From the NCBI RefSeq assembly GCF_003287495.1, contig NZ_PRLE01000008.1:1-61527 (forward strand): a stretch of 61,527 nucleotides of DNA. The letters are read 5' to 3'. The DNA is from Faecalibacterium prausnitzii (GTDB taxonomy: Bacteria; Bacillota; Clostridia; Oscillospirales; Ruminococcaceae). Below, piece by piece: positions 35,636 through 43,057 of the stretch. Within the stretch, counting starts at the first letter, position 1, and every line of letters starts with the position of its first letter. The notes below the pieces were generated by a model, which searched no databases, was not told where the DNA came from, and was given only the letters and a program-made list of their open reading frames with translations. A program made the position numbers and the translations under genes.

Positions 35636-36808
35636 ATGGATTACAACAAAGCTGCTCTCGAAATGCACGAGAGCCATCACGGGAAAGTCGGCATCGTCAG
35701 CAAGGTGGAAGTGAAGACCCGCGACGACCTTTCCACGGCCTACACCCCCGGCGTGGCAGAGCCCTGCCGCAAGATCAAGGAGAACCCGGAGGACGTGTAC
35801 AAGTACACCTTCAAGAGCAACATGGTGGCAGTCGTCTCCAACGGCACCGCTGTGCTGGGCCTGGGCGACATCGGCCCCGAGGCCGGTCTGCCGGTCATGG
35901 AGGGCAAGGCCGTGCTCTTTAAGGAATTTGGCGGGGTGGACGCATTCCCCATCTGCATCGACGCCCACGACGCGGCCAGCGTCATTGCGGCCTGCAAGGC
36001 CATTGCGCCCACGTTCGGCGGCATCAATCTGGAGGATATCAAGAGCCCCGAGTGCTTTGAGATCGAGGAGACACTGGAAAAAGAGCTGGATATCCCGGTC
36101 TTCCACGATGACCAGCACGGCACCGCCATTGTCGTGACCGCCGCCCTCATCAACGCCCTCCGTGTGGTGGGCAAGAAGATGGAGGATGTGCATATCGTCC
36201 TGAACGGCCCCGGCGCGGCCGGCACGGCCATCATCAAGATGCTGATGACCGCCGGTGCAAAGGACATCATTGCAGTGGATCAGTTCGGCACCCTGTACAA
36301 GGGCTGCAACAGCGCGGAGGCCCACAAGAACTGGCTGGGCGAGGTGACCAACCCCCGTCAGATCAAGGGCGGCCTGAAAGAGGCGCTGGCCGGGGCCGAT
36401 GTTTTCATCGGCGTGTCCAAGCCCGGCATCCTGACCACCGAGCTGTGCAGGACCATGAATCAGGATGCGATCGTCTTTGCCATGGCCAACCCCACGCCCG
36501 AGATCATGCCCGACGAGGCCAAGGCGGGCGGTGTCCGCGTGATGGCCACCGGCCGCAGCGATTTCCCCAACCAGGTCAATAACGTGCTCTGCTTCCCGGG
36601 TCTGTTCAAGGGTGCCCTGAGCGTCCGTGCCCGGGACATCAACAACGAGATGAAGCTGGCCGCCGCTTACGCCATCGCCGACCTCATCACCGACGCAGAC
36701 CGCAGCGAGGAGAACATCATCCCCGGTGCCTTTGACCCCCGCGTGGCCGAGGCTGTGGCCAACGCCGTGGCAAAGGCTGCCCGGGAAACGGGCGTCGCCC
36801 GCCTGTAA
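35636..36808 (+). CDS. Malic enzyme (NAD-type, short form)
   Basis: A 390-residue cytoplasmic malate dehydrogenase (decarboxylating) making pyruvate and CO2. The signatures are LSTAYTPGVAEPC, the metal-site FHDDQHGTAIV, the Rossmann NGPGAAGTAI and FAMANPTPEI. It lacks the C-terminal phosphotransacetylase-like domain of MaeB. ATG 35636 has AGGAGG upstream; the frame is open back to 35522 with no better start. It leads an operon with both fumarase subunits, so the unit interconverts fumarate, malate and pyruvate. Confidence 0.93.
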   Translation: MDYNKAALEMHESHHGKVGIVSKVEVKTRDDLSTAYTPGVAEPCRKIKENPEDVYKYTFKSNMVAVVSNGTAVLGLGDIGPEAGLPVMEGKAVLFKEFGGVDAFPICIDAHDAASVIAACKAIAPTFGGINLEDIKSPECFEIEETLEKELDIPVFHDDQHGTAIVVTAALINALRVVGKKMEDVHIVLNGPGAAGTAIIKMLMTAGAKDIIAVDQFGTLYKGCNSAEAHKNWLGEVTNPRQIKGGLKEALAGADVFIGVSKPGILTTELCRTMNQDAIVFAMANPTPEIMPDEAKAGGVRVMATGRSDFPNQVNNVLCFPGLFKGALSVRARDINNEMKLAAAYAIADLITDADRSEENIIPGAFDPRVAEAVANAVAKAARETGVARL

Positions 36809-36823
36809 GAGGGAGGCGTTGAG

Positions 36824-37663
36824 ATGAGAACCATTTCGGCACAGGCCATCACCGATACCGTGGCCCGGCTCTGCATCGAGGCCAACACCCGCCTGCCCAA
36901 AGATGTGGAGGCAGCGCTGGCCAAAGCCCGGGCAGAAGAGCCCTGGCCGCTGGCGAAAAACACCCTCGACCTGCTCTGGTCCAACCTCTCCGCCGCCAAA
37001 GAAGAGAACCTGCCCATCTGCCAGGACACCGGCATGGCCTGCGTCTTTGTGGAGCTGGGCACCGATGTTCACATTGACGGGCATTTTGAGGAGGCCATCC
37101 ACGAGGGCGTCCGCCGGGGCTATACCGACGGCTACCTGCGCAAAAGCATCGTGGCCGACCCGCTCCGCCGCGGCAACACCGGCGATAACACCCCGGCGGC
37201 CATCACCGTGCATCTGGTGGACGGTGACGGCTGCACCATCACGGTGGCCCCCAAGGGATTTGGCAGCGAGAATATGAGCCGCATCCAGATGCTCAAGCCC
37301 GCCGATGGTGTGGAGGGCTTTCGAAAGTTCGTGCTGGACACCGTGCGGCAGGCAGGTTCCAACCCCTGCCCGCCCATCGTGCTGGGCATTGGCGTGGGCG
37401 GCAGCTTTGATAAGGTGGCGTATCTGGCCAAGAAAGCCCTCCTCCGCCCGCTGGATGTCCCCAACCCGGACCCCTATTACGCGGCATTGGAGCAGGAGCT
37501 GCTGGCGGCCATCAACGAGCTGGGCATCGGGCCTCAGGGCTTTGGCGGCAAGACCACCTGCCTGGGCCTTGCCATTGAGCAGATGCCCACCCATGTGGCG
37601 GGCCTCCCCGTAGCCGTCAATGTCTCCTGCCATGTCACCCGGCGGGCCAGTGCACAGCTGTAA
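36824..37663 (+). CDS. Class I fumarate hydratase, alpha subunit
   Basis: The Fe-S subunit of two-component fumarase, 279 residues. ICQDTGMACVFVELG carries the first cluster Cys; PAAITVHLVDGD and LGIGVGGSFDKVAYLAKKALLRPLD are strongly conserved, and GFGGKTTCLGLAIEQ carries a later Cys. The related tartrate dehydratase TtdA is an alternative, but linkage to malic enzyme favours fumarase. Begins 15 bases after malic enzyme. Confidence 0.9.
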   Translation: MRTISAQAITDTVARLCIEANTRLPKDVEAALAKARAEEPWPLAKNTLDLLWSNLSAAKEENLPICQDTGMACVFVELGTDVHIDGHFEEAIHEGVRRGYTDGYLRKSIVADPLRRGNTGDNTPAAITVHLVDGDGCTITVAPKGFGSENMSRIQMLKPADGVEGFRKFVLDTVRQAGSNPCPPIVLGIGVGGSFDKVAYLAKKALLRPLDVPNPDPYYAALEQELLAAINELGIGPQGFGGKTTCLGLAIEQMPTHVAGLPVAVNVSCHVTRRASAQL

Positions 37664-37676
37664 GGAGGAAACGACC

Positions 37677-38237
37677 ATGCAATACAAACTCACAACTCCC
37701 TGCACGGCGGAAGATCTGGCTCCTCTCAAAGCAGGCGACACCGTGCTGCTGTCCGGTGTGGTGTATACCGCCCGTGACCAGGCCCACAAGCGGATGCTGG
37801 AGGCACTGGACAAGGGCGAGAAGCTCCCCTTTGATCTGGAGGGCAGTGCCATTTATTATGTTGGCCCCACCCCGGAGCGCCCGGGCGAGATCATTGGCTC
37901 GGCAGGGCCCACCACCAGCGGCCGGATGGACGCCATGAGCCCCCGTCTGCTGGACCTGGGCAACAAAATCATGATCGGCAAGGGCAAGCGGGACGCGGCG
38001 GTCAAGGAAGCGGTCGTCCGCAACGGGGCAGTCTATCTGGCGGCGCTGGGCGGAGCCGGTGCCCTGATGGCCCAGAGTGTCAAAACGCTGGAAGTCATCG
38101 CCTGGCCGGACCTCGGCTGTGAGGCTGTCCGCCGCCTGACCGTGGAGGAGATGCCCCTGACGGTGATTCTGGATGCCCACGGCGGAGACTTATATTTATC
38201 TGGGCCAGAAGCTTACCGGGAAGCACAGGTGAAATAA
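37677..38237 (+). CDS. Class I fumarate hydratase, beta subunit
   Basis: The 186-residue partner of the alpha subunit. AGDTVLLSGVVYTARDQAHKRM, the GPTTSGRMD substrate loop and MIGKGKRD are family signatures. AAGGAGG precedes ATG 37677, 13 bases after the alpha subunit. Together they would hydrate fumarate to malate for the upstream enzyme. Confidence 0.9.
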   Translation: MQYKLTTPCTAEDLAPLKAGDTVLLSGVVYTARDQAHKRMLEALDKGEKLPFDLEGSAIYYVGPTPERPGEIIGSAGPTTSGRMDAMSPRLLDLGNKIMIGKGKRDAAVKEAVVRNGAVYLAALGGAGALMAQSVKTLEVIAWPDLGCEAVRRLTVEEMPLTVILDAHGGDLYLSGPEAYREAQVK

Positions 38238-38260
38238 CACAAAATCGAAGAATGATTTTA

Positions 38261-38276
38261 GTTTGTTTATACAAAC
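38261..38276. promoter_or_regulatory. Candidate operator upstream of DtxR-type gene
   Basis: GTTTGT-TTAT-ACAAAC, a perfect 6-bp inverted repeat (extended imperfectly to TAG / CTA), about 15 bases upstream of the -35. Its identity as an operator is inference. Confidence 0.45.
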
Positions 38277-38290
38277 CTACTGGGAACGGC

Positions 38291-38319
38291 TTGCAACATC
38301 CTGCCGAATGTGATATCCT
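38291..38319 (+). promoter_or_regulatory. Promoter of DtxR-type gene
   Basis: TTGCAA, 17-base spacer, TATCCT (38314-38319). The leader then holds a small CCGGGC / GCCCGG hairpin (38332-38349). Confidence 0.65.
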
Positions 38320-38393
38320 ATTATATACTAACCGGGCTGTTATGCCCGGCGAACAAATTCCCTGCGGGGAAAAGGCAGGAGGCCGAACAAACC

Positions 38394-38786
38394 ATGCAGA
38401 TCCACCAATCCGCGGAAGATTACCTTGAAACTATCCTGATGCTGACCCAGCGGATGGGCCGGGTGCGCTCCATTGACGTGGTCAATGAGCTGGGCTATAC
38501 CAAAGCCAGCGTCAGCATTGCCATGAAAAAACTGCGGGAAAACGGCTATATCGCGGTGGACGGCGAGGGCAACCTGACCCTGCTGGATCCGGGCCGTGAG
38601 ATCGCGGAACGCATTTACAGCCGCCACCGTCTGCTGACCCACTTCTTTATGCAGCTGGGCGTGGACGAGAAGATCGCTGCCGAGGACGCCTGCAAGGCAG
38701 AGCATATCCTCAGCGAGGAAACGCTGGCCAAGATCCGCGAGCAAGCGCTGCTCCACGATGCAGAGGAATCCGCCAAGAACGGGTAA
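38394..38786 (+). CDS. DtxR/MntR-type metal-dependent regulator
   Basis: A 130-residue regulator with an N-terminal winged helix (IHQSAEDYLETILMLTQR, then YTKASVSIAMKKLRENGY) and a metal-binding dimerisation domain (SRHRLLTHFFMQLGVDEKIAAEDACKAEHILSEET). It lacks the SH3-like third domain, like MntR. His, Glu, Cys and Asp ligands are present, but whether Mn or Fe is sensed is not clear. ATG 38394 has AGGAGG upstream; the frame reaches back to 38310. No metal transporter gene is adjacent. Confidence 0.9.
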   Translation: MQIHQSAEDYLETILMLTQRMGRVRSIDVVNELGYTKASVSIAMKKLRENGYIAVDGEGNLTLLDPGREIAERIYSRHRLLTHFFMQLGVDEKIAAEDACKAEHILSEETLAKIREQALLHDAEESAKNG

Positions 38787-38810
38787 ACAGAAGATCTTCC
38801 ACAAAACAAC

Positions 38811-38851
38811 AAATGCCGCCCTCATCCAGACCGGATGGGAGCGGCATTTTT
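38811..38851. terminator. Bidirectional terminator regulator/mazF
   Basis: AAATGCCGC pairs with GCGGCATTT, with CATCC / GGATG inside, and T-tracts on both strands. Confidence 0.88.
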
Positions 38852-38873
38852 GTGCCTTTTTCGTCTGTTGTTT

Positions 38874-39224
38874 TTAATAGGAATCCAGCCCCAGGCTGAC
38901 ATCCAGTGCCTGATTGACCCGCCGCTGGTCCTCCGGGGTGATCTGCCCGGCCCGCTCCCGCAGGCGGTGTTTGTCCAGCGTGCGGATCTGCTCCAGCAGC
39001 ACCACGCTGTCCTTGGCAAGGCCTGTGTCCTCTGCCCGGATATTGATGTGGGTGGGCAGGCGGGCTTTGTCCAGCCGGGATGTAATGGCGGCCGCAATGA
39101 CGGTGGGGCTGTGGCGGTTGCCGATCTCGTTTTGCACGATGAGCACCGGGCGGATGCCGCCCTGCTCTGAGCCGACCACGGGCGAGAGGTCGGCGTAGAA
39201 AACTTCTCCTCTGTGTACCTCCAT
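38874..39224 (-). CDS. mazF: MazF/NdoA-type endoribonuclease toxin
   Basis: A 116-residue PemK/MazF-fold mRNA interferase: VHRGEVFYADLSPVVGSEQGG, RPVLIVQNEIGN, HSPTVIAAAITS and LLEQIRTLDK. GGAGGGAG precedes the ATG. No MazE/EndoAI antitoxin reading frame lies upstream; the 136 bases to acpS hold only a GGAGGC..GCCTCC hairpin, and downstream is a terminator. In Firmicutes the usual neighbours are alr and the antitoxin; only acpS is kept here. The antitoxin may be elsewhere or absent. Confidence 0.92.
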   Translation of the reverse strand: MEVHRGEVFYADLSPVVGSEQGGIRPVLIVQNEIGNRHSPTVIAAAITSRLDKARLPTHINIRAEDTGLAKDSVVLLEQIRTLDKHRLRERAGQITPEDQRRVNQALDVSLGLDSY

Positions 39225-39360
39225 GGAATCTCCCTCCTTGCAGTTGGGGAGGCAGCGCCGCTATGTGGTGCGCAGGCCTCCCTGCTGCCCTTAGTATGGG
39301 CGGGGGAGAGGGCCGCTATGCACGCGGCGCGGTTTATTCCATTGTATGCACCAGGTGCGG

Positions 39361-39789
39361 TCAGGTTTCCGGGGGCAGCTGTTCCAGCGTGCAGAACGCC
39401 AGTGCCATGCCGCCGTCGTGGCTGAGAGAGAGCTTTGCGGTCAGGCGGCGCGCCGCCACCCACTCCGCCGTTTTGCCGGAGAAACGATAGTTCGGGGCCC
39501 CGGAGGGCAGGCGGACGGCTTCGATCTCACACAGGGAGAACGGCGCGGCAAGCCCTGTGCCTGCCGCCTTGAGGAATGCCTCTTTGGCGGCAAAATCAGC
39601 CGCCGCACTGGCAGCCTTATGGGCGGAAGCCCGCCCGGCGGGCCAGGGCTCCGCCTCTGCACCAAGGCCCAGCGCGGCCTGCTCTGCCGGGCCGAACACC
39701 CGCCGAACAAAGGCCGGGCCATGGGCCCCGGAGAGGCTTTTTTCCATCCGGGCGACCTCACACAGGTCGCACCCAATGCCATACAGCAT
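39361..39789 (-). CDS. acpS: Holo-[acyl-carrier-protein] synthase
   Basis: AcpS transfers phosphopantetheine from CoA to acyl carrier protein. The 142-residue product has [15 protein letters not shown] (D8 metal ligand) and [17 protein letters not shown], the two family blocks. It is about 15-20 residues longer than typical through an Ala-rich insert (about 50-70). AAAGGAG lies before ATG 39789; the frame opens further to 39816 without a site. It sits upstream of mazF on the same strand. Confidence 0.92.
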   Translation of the reverse strand: MLYGIGCDLCEVARMEKSLSGAHGPAFVRRVFGPAEQAALGLGAEAEPWPAGRASAHKAASAAADFAAKEAFLKAAGTGLAAPFSLCEIEAVRLPSGAPNYRFSGKTAEWVAARRLTAKLSLSHDGGMALAFCTLEQLPPET

Positions 39790-39880
39790 AAAACGCTCCT
39801 TTCGGTGGAAAACCACCCGCCAAATTGCATGGAATTGTCAGAAAATTTTGAGCAAAATGTGCAAATACGGCCCCGGAATC

Positions 39881-39909
39881 TTGAAGTTTTGCCGCATTTC
39901 GTGTACAAT
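39881..39909 (+). promoter_or_regulatory. ireB promoter
   Basis: TTGAAG (39881-39886), 17-base spacer, TACAAT (39904-39909), about 32 bases before the GTG start. Confidence 0.75.
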
Positions 39910-39940
39910 AAATCATAGTTTATCGAAGGGGGTGTCTTGC

Positions 39941-40186
39941 GTGGGTGACGCAACTGCTATTTTCTCGATCCACGATCAAAAGGACGATGAGATCCACGAA
40001 GTCGTGCAGCAGGTGTACGACGCACTGAAAGAAAAAGGGTATAACCCGGTCAACCAGCTGGTGGGCTATATCCTCTCCGAAGATCCGACTTACATTACGA
40101 CGTACAAGGGCGCGCGTTCGCTGATCCGCAAGGTGGACCGCGATGACCTGCTGCAGGCACTGCTGCGCAGCTATCTGAACGTCTGA
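39941..40186 (+). CDS. ireB: IreB family regulatory protein (DUF965)
   Basis: An 81-residue protein matching IreB, the small phosphoprotein substrate of the IreK Ser/Thr kinase in Enterococcus, tied there to cephalosporin tolerance. [42 protein letters not shown] and [19 protein letters not shown] are near the family consensus. The start is GTG 39941 with AAGGGGGTG upstream. Clostridial genomes often place it before alaS and a Holliday resolvase; here it stands alone. Confidence 0.9.
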   Translation: MGDATAIFSIHDQKDDEIHEVVQQVYDALKEKGYNPVNQLVGYILSEDPTYITTYKGARSLIRKVDRDDLLQALLRSYLNV

Positions 40187-40204
40187 GCTTCCATCTGTCC
40201 TTTC

Positions 40205-40236
40205 AAGTCCGCTGTCTGTATGGCAGCGGACTTTTT
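40205..40236. terminator. Bidirectional terminator ireB/dus
   Basis: AAGTCCGCTG pairs with CAGCGGACTT around a 9-base loop, then TTTT. Its last base is the first of the dus stop codon. Confidence 0.9.
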
Positions 40237-41177
40237 TAAATAAGCGGCAAAGTAAAAATCTGATTCACGACCGTCTCATACTCCCAGGGCTCCCGCAGCT
40301 TTTTCAGCTGCTTTTCCAACTTTTCAGAGTCGGCAAAGCAGTGGACGAGATAGAACCAGTGGCCTTTCATCCGGCTGATGGCACACCCGGCGCTGCCGAA
40401 GAGCTCGGTATAGCCGTGGTAGAGGTCGTCCAGATAGCCCCGCAGCTCGGCTTTGGTGGCAGCAGGGCCGCCCAGTGCCTTGCGGAAGAGAGCCGGGTCT
40501 GCAATGATGCCCCGGCCGATCATGATGCCGGAAAGGGTGGGAAATTCCGCTTCCAGCCCATGGAGCTGCCCTGTGGTGGTGATATCACCGTTGTAGCAGA
40601 CCGGCGGCTTGCACTGGGGCAGGGCGGCGGCAAAGGCCTCCTGGTCAGCCTGCCCGCGGTAGAGCTGGCGCATGACACGGGGGTGAATGGTCAGTTCAGA
40701 GATAGGGTAGCGGTTGTAGATGGTAAGGATGGCCGCAAATTCCTCCGGTTTCTCCACGCCCAGCCGGGTCTTGACCGAGATGGGGCCCTCTGCATGAGAG
40801 AAAACAGCCTCCAGAAAGGCGTCCAGTTTGGCCGGGTCCCGCAGCATTCCGGAACCCTTGCCCTTGGCGGTAACCGTTCCGGCGGGGCAGCCGAAGTTCA
40901 GATTGACCTCGGTATAGCCCAGCTTCCGCAGCTCGCCGATCATCCAGGCAGCCAGCTCGCCATCCTTGGCCAGCAGCTGCGGGATAACGGGCACGCCGGG
41001 GTTGGCCTCCGGGGCCAGTTCCGCCATCTTCTTTTTGATGAGAACGCGGTTTTCCGGCGGGGACAAAAAGGGCGCGTAATAGCGGGCCGGGCCTCCTGCC
41101 CAGCCGAACCATTTCTGGTGGGCCTGCCGCCACACCCGGTCGGTGAGCCCCTCCATGGGGGCAACGTAGTAGTTCAT
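40236..41177 (-). CDS. dus: tRNA-dihydrouridine synthase
   Basis: A 313-residue flavoenzyme reducing uridines in tRNA. MNYYVAPMEGLTDRVWRQAH opens the TIM barrel; EVNLNFGCPAG carries the catalytic Cys; SVKTRLGV, LTIHPR, CYNGDI and MIGRGIIADP are the FMN and tRNA landmarks. It is shorter at the C-terminus than classical DusB and fits the DusC-like/anaerobe form. The start at 41177 has GGAG 8 bases upstream; the frame opens to 41261. It follows a leader with a full terminator. Confidence 0.92.
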   Translation of the reverse strand: MNYYVAPMEGLTDRVWRQAHQKWFGWAGGPARYYAPFLSPPENRVLIKKKMAELAPEANPGVPVIPQLLAKDGELAAWMIGELRKLGYTEVNLNFGCPAGTVTAKGKGSGMLRDPAKLDAFLEAVFSHAEGPISVKTRLGVEKPEEFAAILTIYNRYPISELTIHPRVMRQLYRGQADQEAFAAALPQCKPPVCYNGDITTTGQLHGLEAEFPTLSGIMIGRGIIADPALFRKALGGPAATKAELRGYLDDLYHGYTELFGSAGCAISRMKGHWFYLVHCFADSEKLEKQLKKLREPWEYETVVNQIFTLPLI

Positions 41178-41230
41178 GTCATACGCTCCAATTGGATTGT
41201 AAATGGACTGTTTCTCATAGCGATAAAGAC

Positions 41231-41279
41231 AAGAAAAAATGACCGCCTCAAAGTTCCCCAACCCAGAGCGGTCATTTTT
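41231..41279. terminator. Terminator inside the dus leader
   Basis: AAAAATGACCGC (41235-41246) pairs perfectly with GCGGTCATTTTT (41268-41279), T-rich on both strands. On the minus strand it lies about 55 bases after the dus promoter and 54 before the ATG, so it could attenuate dus. Confidence 0.8.
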
Positions 41280-41337
41280 CTTGACTTTGTAATGGTAAGG
41301 AGCTAGCCGTTTGCGAACCAGCGCCTTTTCTAATGTT

Positions 41338-41378
41338 ATTATACGACAGCTCTCACATTTTTGTCAAGGGTGAGAGCT
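41338..41378 (-). promoter_or_regulatory. dus promoter overlapped by inverted repeat
   Basis: On the minus strand, TTGACA (plus 41362-41367), an 18-base spacer and TATAAT (plus 41338-41343). A perfect 9-bp inverted repeat, AGCTCTCAC (41348-41356) and GTGAGAGCT (41370-41378), spans the -35 and spacer: a candidate operator. On the plus strand the same repeat is followed by TTTTTC. Confidence 0.65.
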
Positions 41379-41383
41379 TTTTC

Positions 41384-42316
41384 TTATTCCGCAAACAGCG
41401 GGGTGGAGAGGTAACGGTCGCCGGTATCGGGCAGCAGGACCACAATGTTCTTGCCCTTGTTCTCCGGGCGCTTTGCCAGCTCGATGGCAGCCCAGACGGC
41501 TGCACCGGAGGAGATGCCCACCAGCACGCCCTCTTTGTGGCCGATGAGGCGGCCCGTTGCAAAGGCGTCCTCGTTGGTCACGGCGATGATTTCATCGTAG
41601 ACCTTGGTGTCCAGCACAGCGGGGACAAAGCCTGCGCCGATGCCCTGGATCTTGTGTGCACCGGCAGTGCCCTTGCTCAGGACAGGGGAGGAGGCGGGCT
41701 CCACAGCCACGACCTTGACATTCGGGTTCTGGCTCTTCAGGTACTGGCCAACACCGGTCACAGTGCCACCGGTGCCGACGCCTGCCACAAAGAGATCGAC
41801 CTTGCCGTCGGTGTCATCCCAGATCTCGGGGCCGGTGGTGGCAACATGAGCCTTGGGGTTGGCGGGGTTGACGAACTGGCCGGGGATGAATGCGTTGGGA
41901 ATCTCCTTTGCCAGCTCATCGGCCTTGGCAATGGCACCTTTCATGCCCTTGGCACCCTCGCTCAGGACCAGCTCCGCGCCATAGGCTTTCATCAGCTGGC
42001 GGCGCTCCACGCTCATAGTCTCAGGCATGACAATGATGATGCGGTAGCCCTTGGCAGCCGCCACGGCAGCCAGGCCGATGCCGGTGTTGCCGGAGGTGGG
42101 CTCAATGATGACGGAACCCGGTTTGAGCTTGCCGGAAGCCTCGGCGTCGTCGATCATGGCCTTGGCAATGCGGTCCTTGACGGAACCGGCCGGGTTGAAA
42201 TACTCCAGTTTGGCCAGGATCTTGGCAGGCAGGTTTTCCTGTGCTTCAATGTGGGTCAGCTCCAGCAGCGGAGTGTGGCCGATCAGCTGATCCGCGGAAG
42301 TATAAATCTTGCTCAT
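41384..42316 (-). CDS. cysK: Cysteine synthase A
   Basis: O-acetylserine sulfhydrylase, 310 residues, PLP-dependent. The PLP lysine is K47 in [10 protein letters not shown]; the [12 protein letters not shown] substrate loop and the [12 protein letters not shown] phosphate loop are intact. The [11 protein letters not shown] segment completes the site. GGAGGACAAAG precedes the ATG. It is transcribed divergently from an Rrf2 regulator, with consensus promoters on both sides and palindromic AAACC/GGTTT sites, which suggests control by that regulator. Confidence 0.96.
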   Translation of the reverse strand: MSKIYTSADQLIGHTPLLELTHIEAQENLPAKILAKLEYFNPAGSVKDRIAKAMIDDAEASGKLKPGSVIIEPTSGNTGIGLAAVAAAKGYRIIIVMPETMSVERRQLMKAYGAELVLSEGAKGMKGAIAKADELAKEIPNAFIPGQFVNPANPKAHVATTGPEIWDDTDGKVDLFVAGVGTGGTVTGVGQYLKSQNPNVKVVAVEPASSPVLSKGTAGAHKIQGIGAGFVPAVLDTKVYDEIIAVTNEDAFATGRLIGHKEGVLVGISSGAAVWAAIELAKRPENKGKNIVVLLPDTGDRYLSTPLFAE

Positions 42317-42390
42317 AATACTTTGTCCTCCCTATGTGGGCGCTTGGCCCTGCTGTTCCGGGGCGGCCCCGGCTGTTCACACAACTCTAT

Positions 42391-42405
42391 AAACCAATAT
42401 GGTTT
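42391..42405. promoter_or_regulatory. Candidate Rrf2 operator in cysK leader
   Basis: AAACCA-ATA-TGGTTT, a perfect 6-bp inverted repeat, lies about 15 bases after the cysK -10. A looser AAACC..GGTTT pair (42484-42506 region) overlaps the promoter of the regulator itself. Binding is inference. Confidence 0.5.
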
Positions 42406-42419
42406 GTGGGTTTGATAGC

Positions 42420-42448
42420 ATTATACGCTTGTGCCCTGCCCTTGTCAA
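42420..42448 (-). promoter_or_regulatory. cysK promoter
   Basis: On the minus strand, TTGACA (plus 42443-42448), a 17-base spacer and TATAAT (plus 42420-42425): a perfect consensus. Confidence 0.88.
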
Positions 42449-42471
42449 TGGAAAAATGCGAAAAAATCGGA

Positions 42472-42500
42472 TTGAAAAGTTACAAACCCTGTTGTATAAT
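42472..42500 (+). promoter_or_regulatory. Rrf2 regulator promoter
   Basis: TTGAAA (42472-42477), a 17-base spacer and TATAAT (42495-42500). Confidence 0.85.
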
Positions 42501-42552
42501 AGGTTTAAAATCAAAAACGGTAAATCACTTTGCAATCAAAGGAGAAAAACGG

Positions 42553-42984
42553 ATGATTGTTTCAACCAAAGGGCGTTATGCGCTGCGTGTGATGATCGAT
42601 CTGGCCGAACACCAGTCAGATAAATATGTCCCCCTGAAAGAAGTAGCCGCCCGGCAGGAGATCTCGGAGAAATATCTGGAGAACATCCTCAAGGTGCTGG
42701 TGCAGAACGGGTTTCTGGAGGGCCTGCGCGGCAAGGGCGGCGGCTACCGCCTGACCCGCAGCCCGGAGCAGTACACGGTGGAGGAGATCCTGAACCTGAC
42801 GGAGGGCAATCTGGCAACGGTGAGCTGCCTGACTCCCGGAGCACCCACCTGCCATCGGATGGCCGAATGCCGCACCTATAACATGTGGAAAGGCCTGGAC
42901 GAAATGATCTCGGATTACTTCCGCAAGATCACCCTCGCAGACCTGGCAGCCCCGGAAGAAGCCGGAAACGATTATGTGATTTAA
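42553..42984 (+). CDS. Rrf2 family regulator (CymR/IscR-like)
   Basis: A 143-residue winged-helix regulator: MIVSTKGRYALRVMIDLAEH, ISEKYLENILKVLVQNGFLEG and the RGKGGGYRLTRSP wing are unmistakable Rrf2. Three cysteines in CLTPGAPTCHRMAEC match the spacing region that binds Fe-S in IscR; CymR lacks them. No isc/suf genes are adjacent; divergence from cysK suggests cysteine or sulfur control. AAAGGAG precedes ATG 42553. Family certain, CymR versus IscR role undecided. Confidence 0.92.
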   Translation: MIVSTKGRYALRVMIDLAEHQSDKYVPLKEVAARQEISEKYLENILKVLVQNGFLEGLRGKGGGYRLTRSPEQYTVEEILNLTEGNLATVSCLTPGAPTCHRMAECRTYNMWKGLDEMISDYFRKITLADLAAPEEAGNDYVI

Positions 42985-42986
42985 AT

Positions 42987-43031
42987 AAAAAATCTCCCGC
43001 GGATGCCTGTGCACACCGCGGGAGATTTTTT
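42987..43031. terminator. Bidirectional terminator
   Basis: AAAAAATCTCCCGCGG pairs with CCGCGGGAGATTTTTT around 12 bases; serves the Rrf2 gene and the aldose epimerase. Confidence 0.93.
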
Positions 43032-43057
43032 GTTCAGATGTTCAGGAAAGCGGATTT

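Noticed and set aside
35609-37852. A 747-codon minus-strand frame opposite malic enzyme and fumarase
   Set aside because: Shadow of three well-supported genes.
41348-41378. The AGCTCTCAC/GTGAGAGCT repeat as the cysK terminator
   Set aside because: On the cysK strand it is not followed by a T-tract and it overlaps a consensus promoter, so an operator is the better reading.
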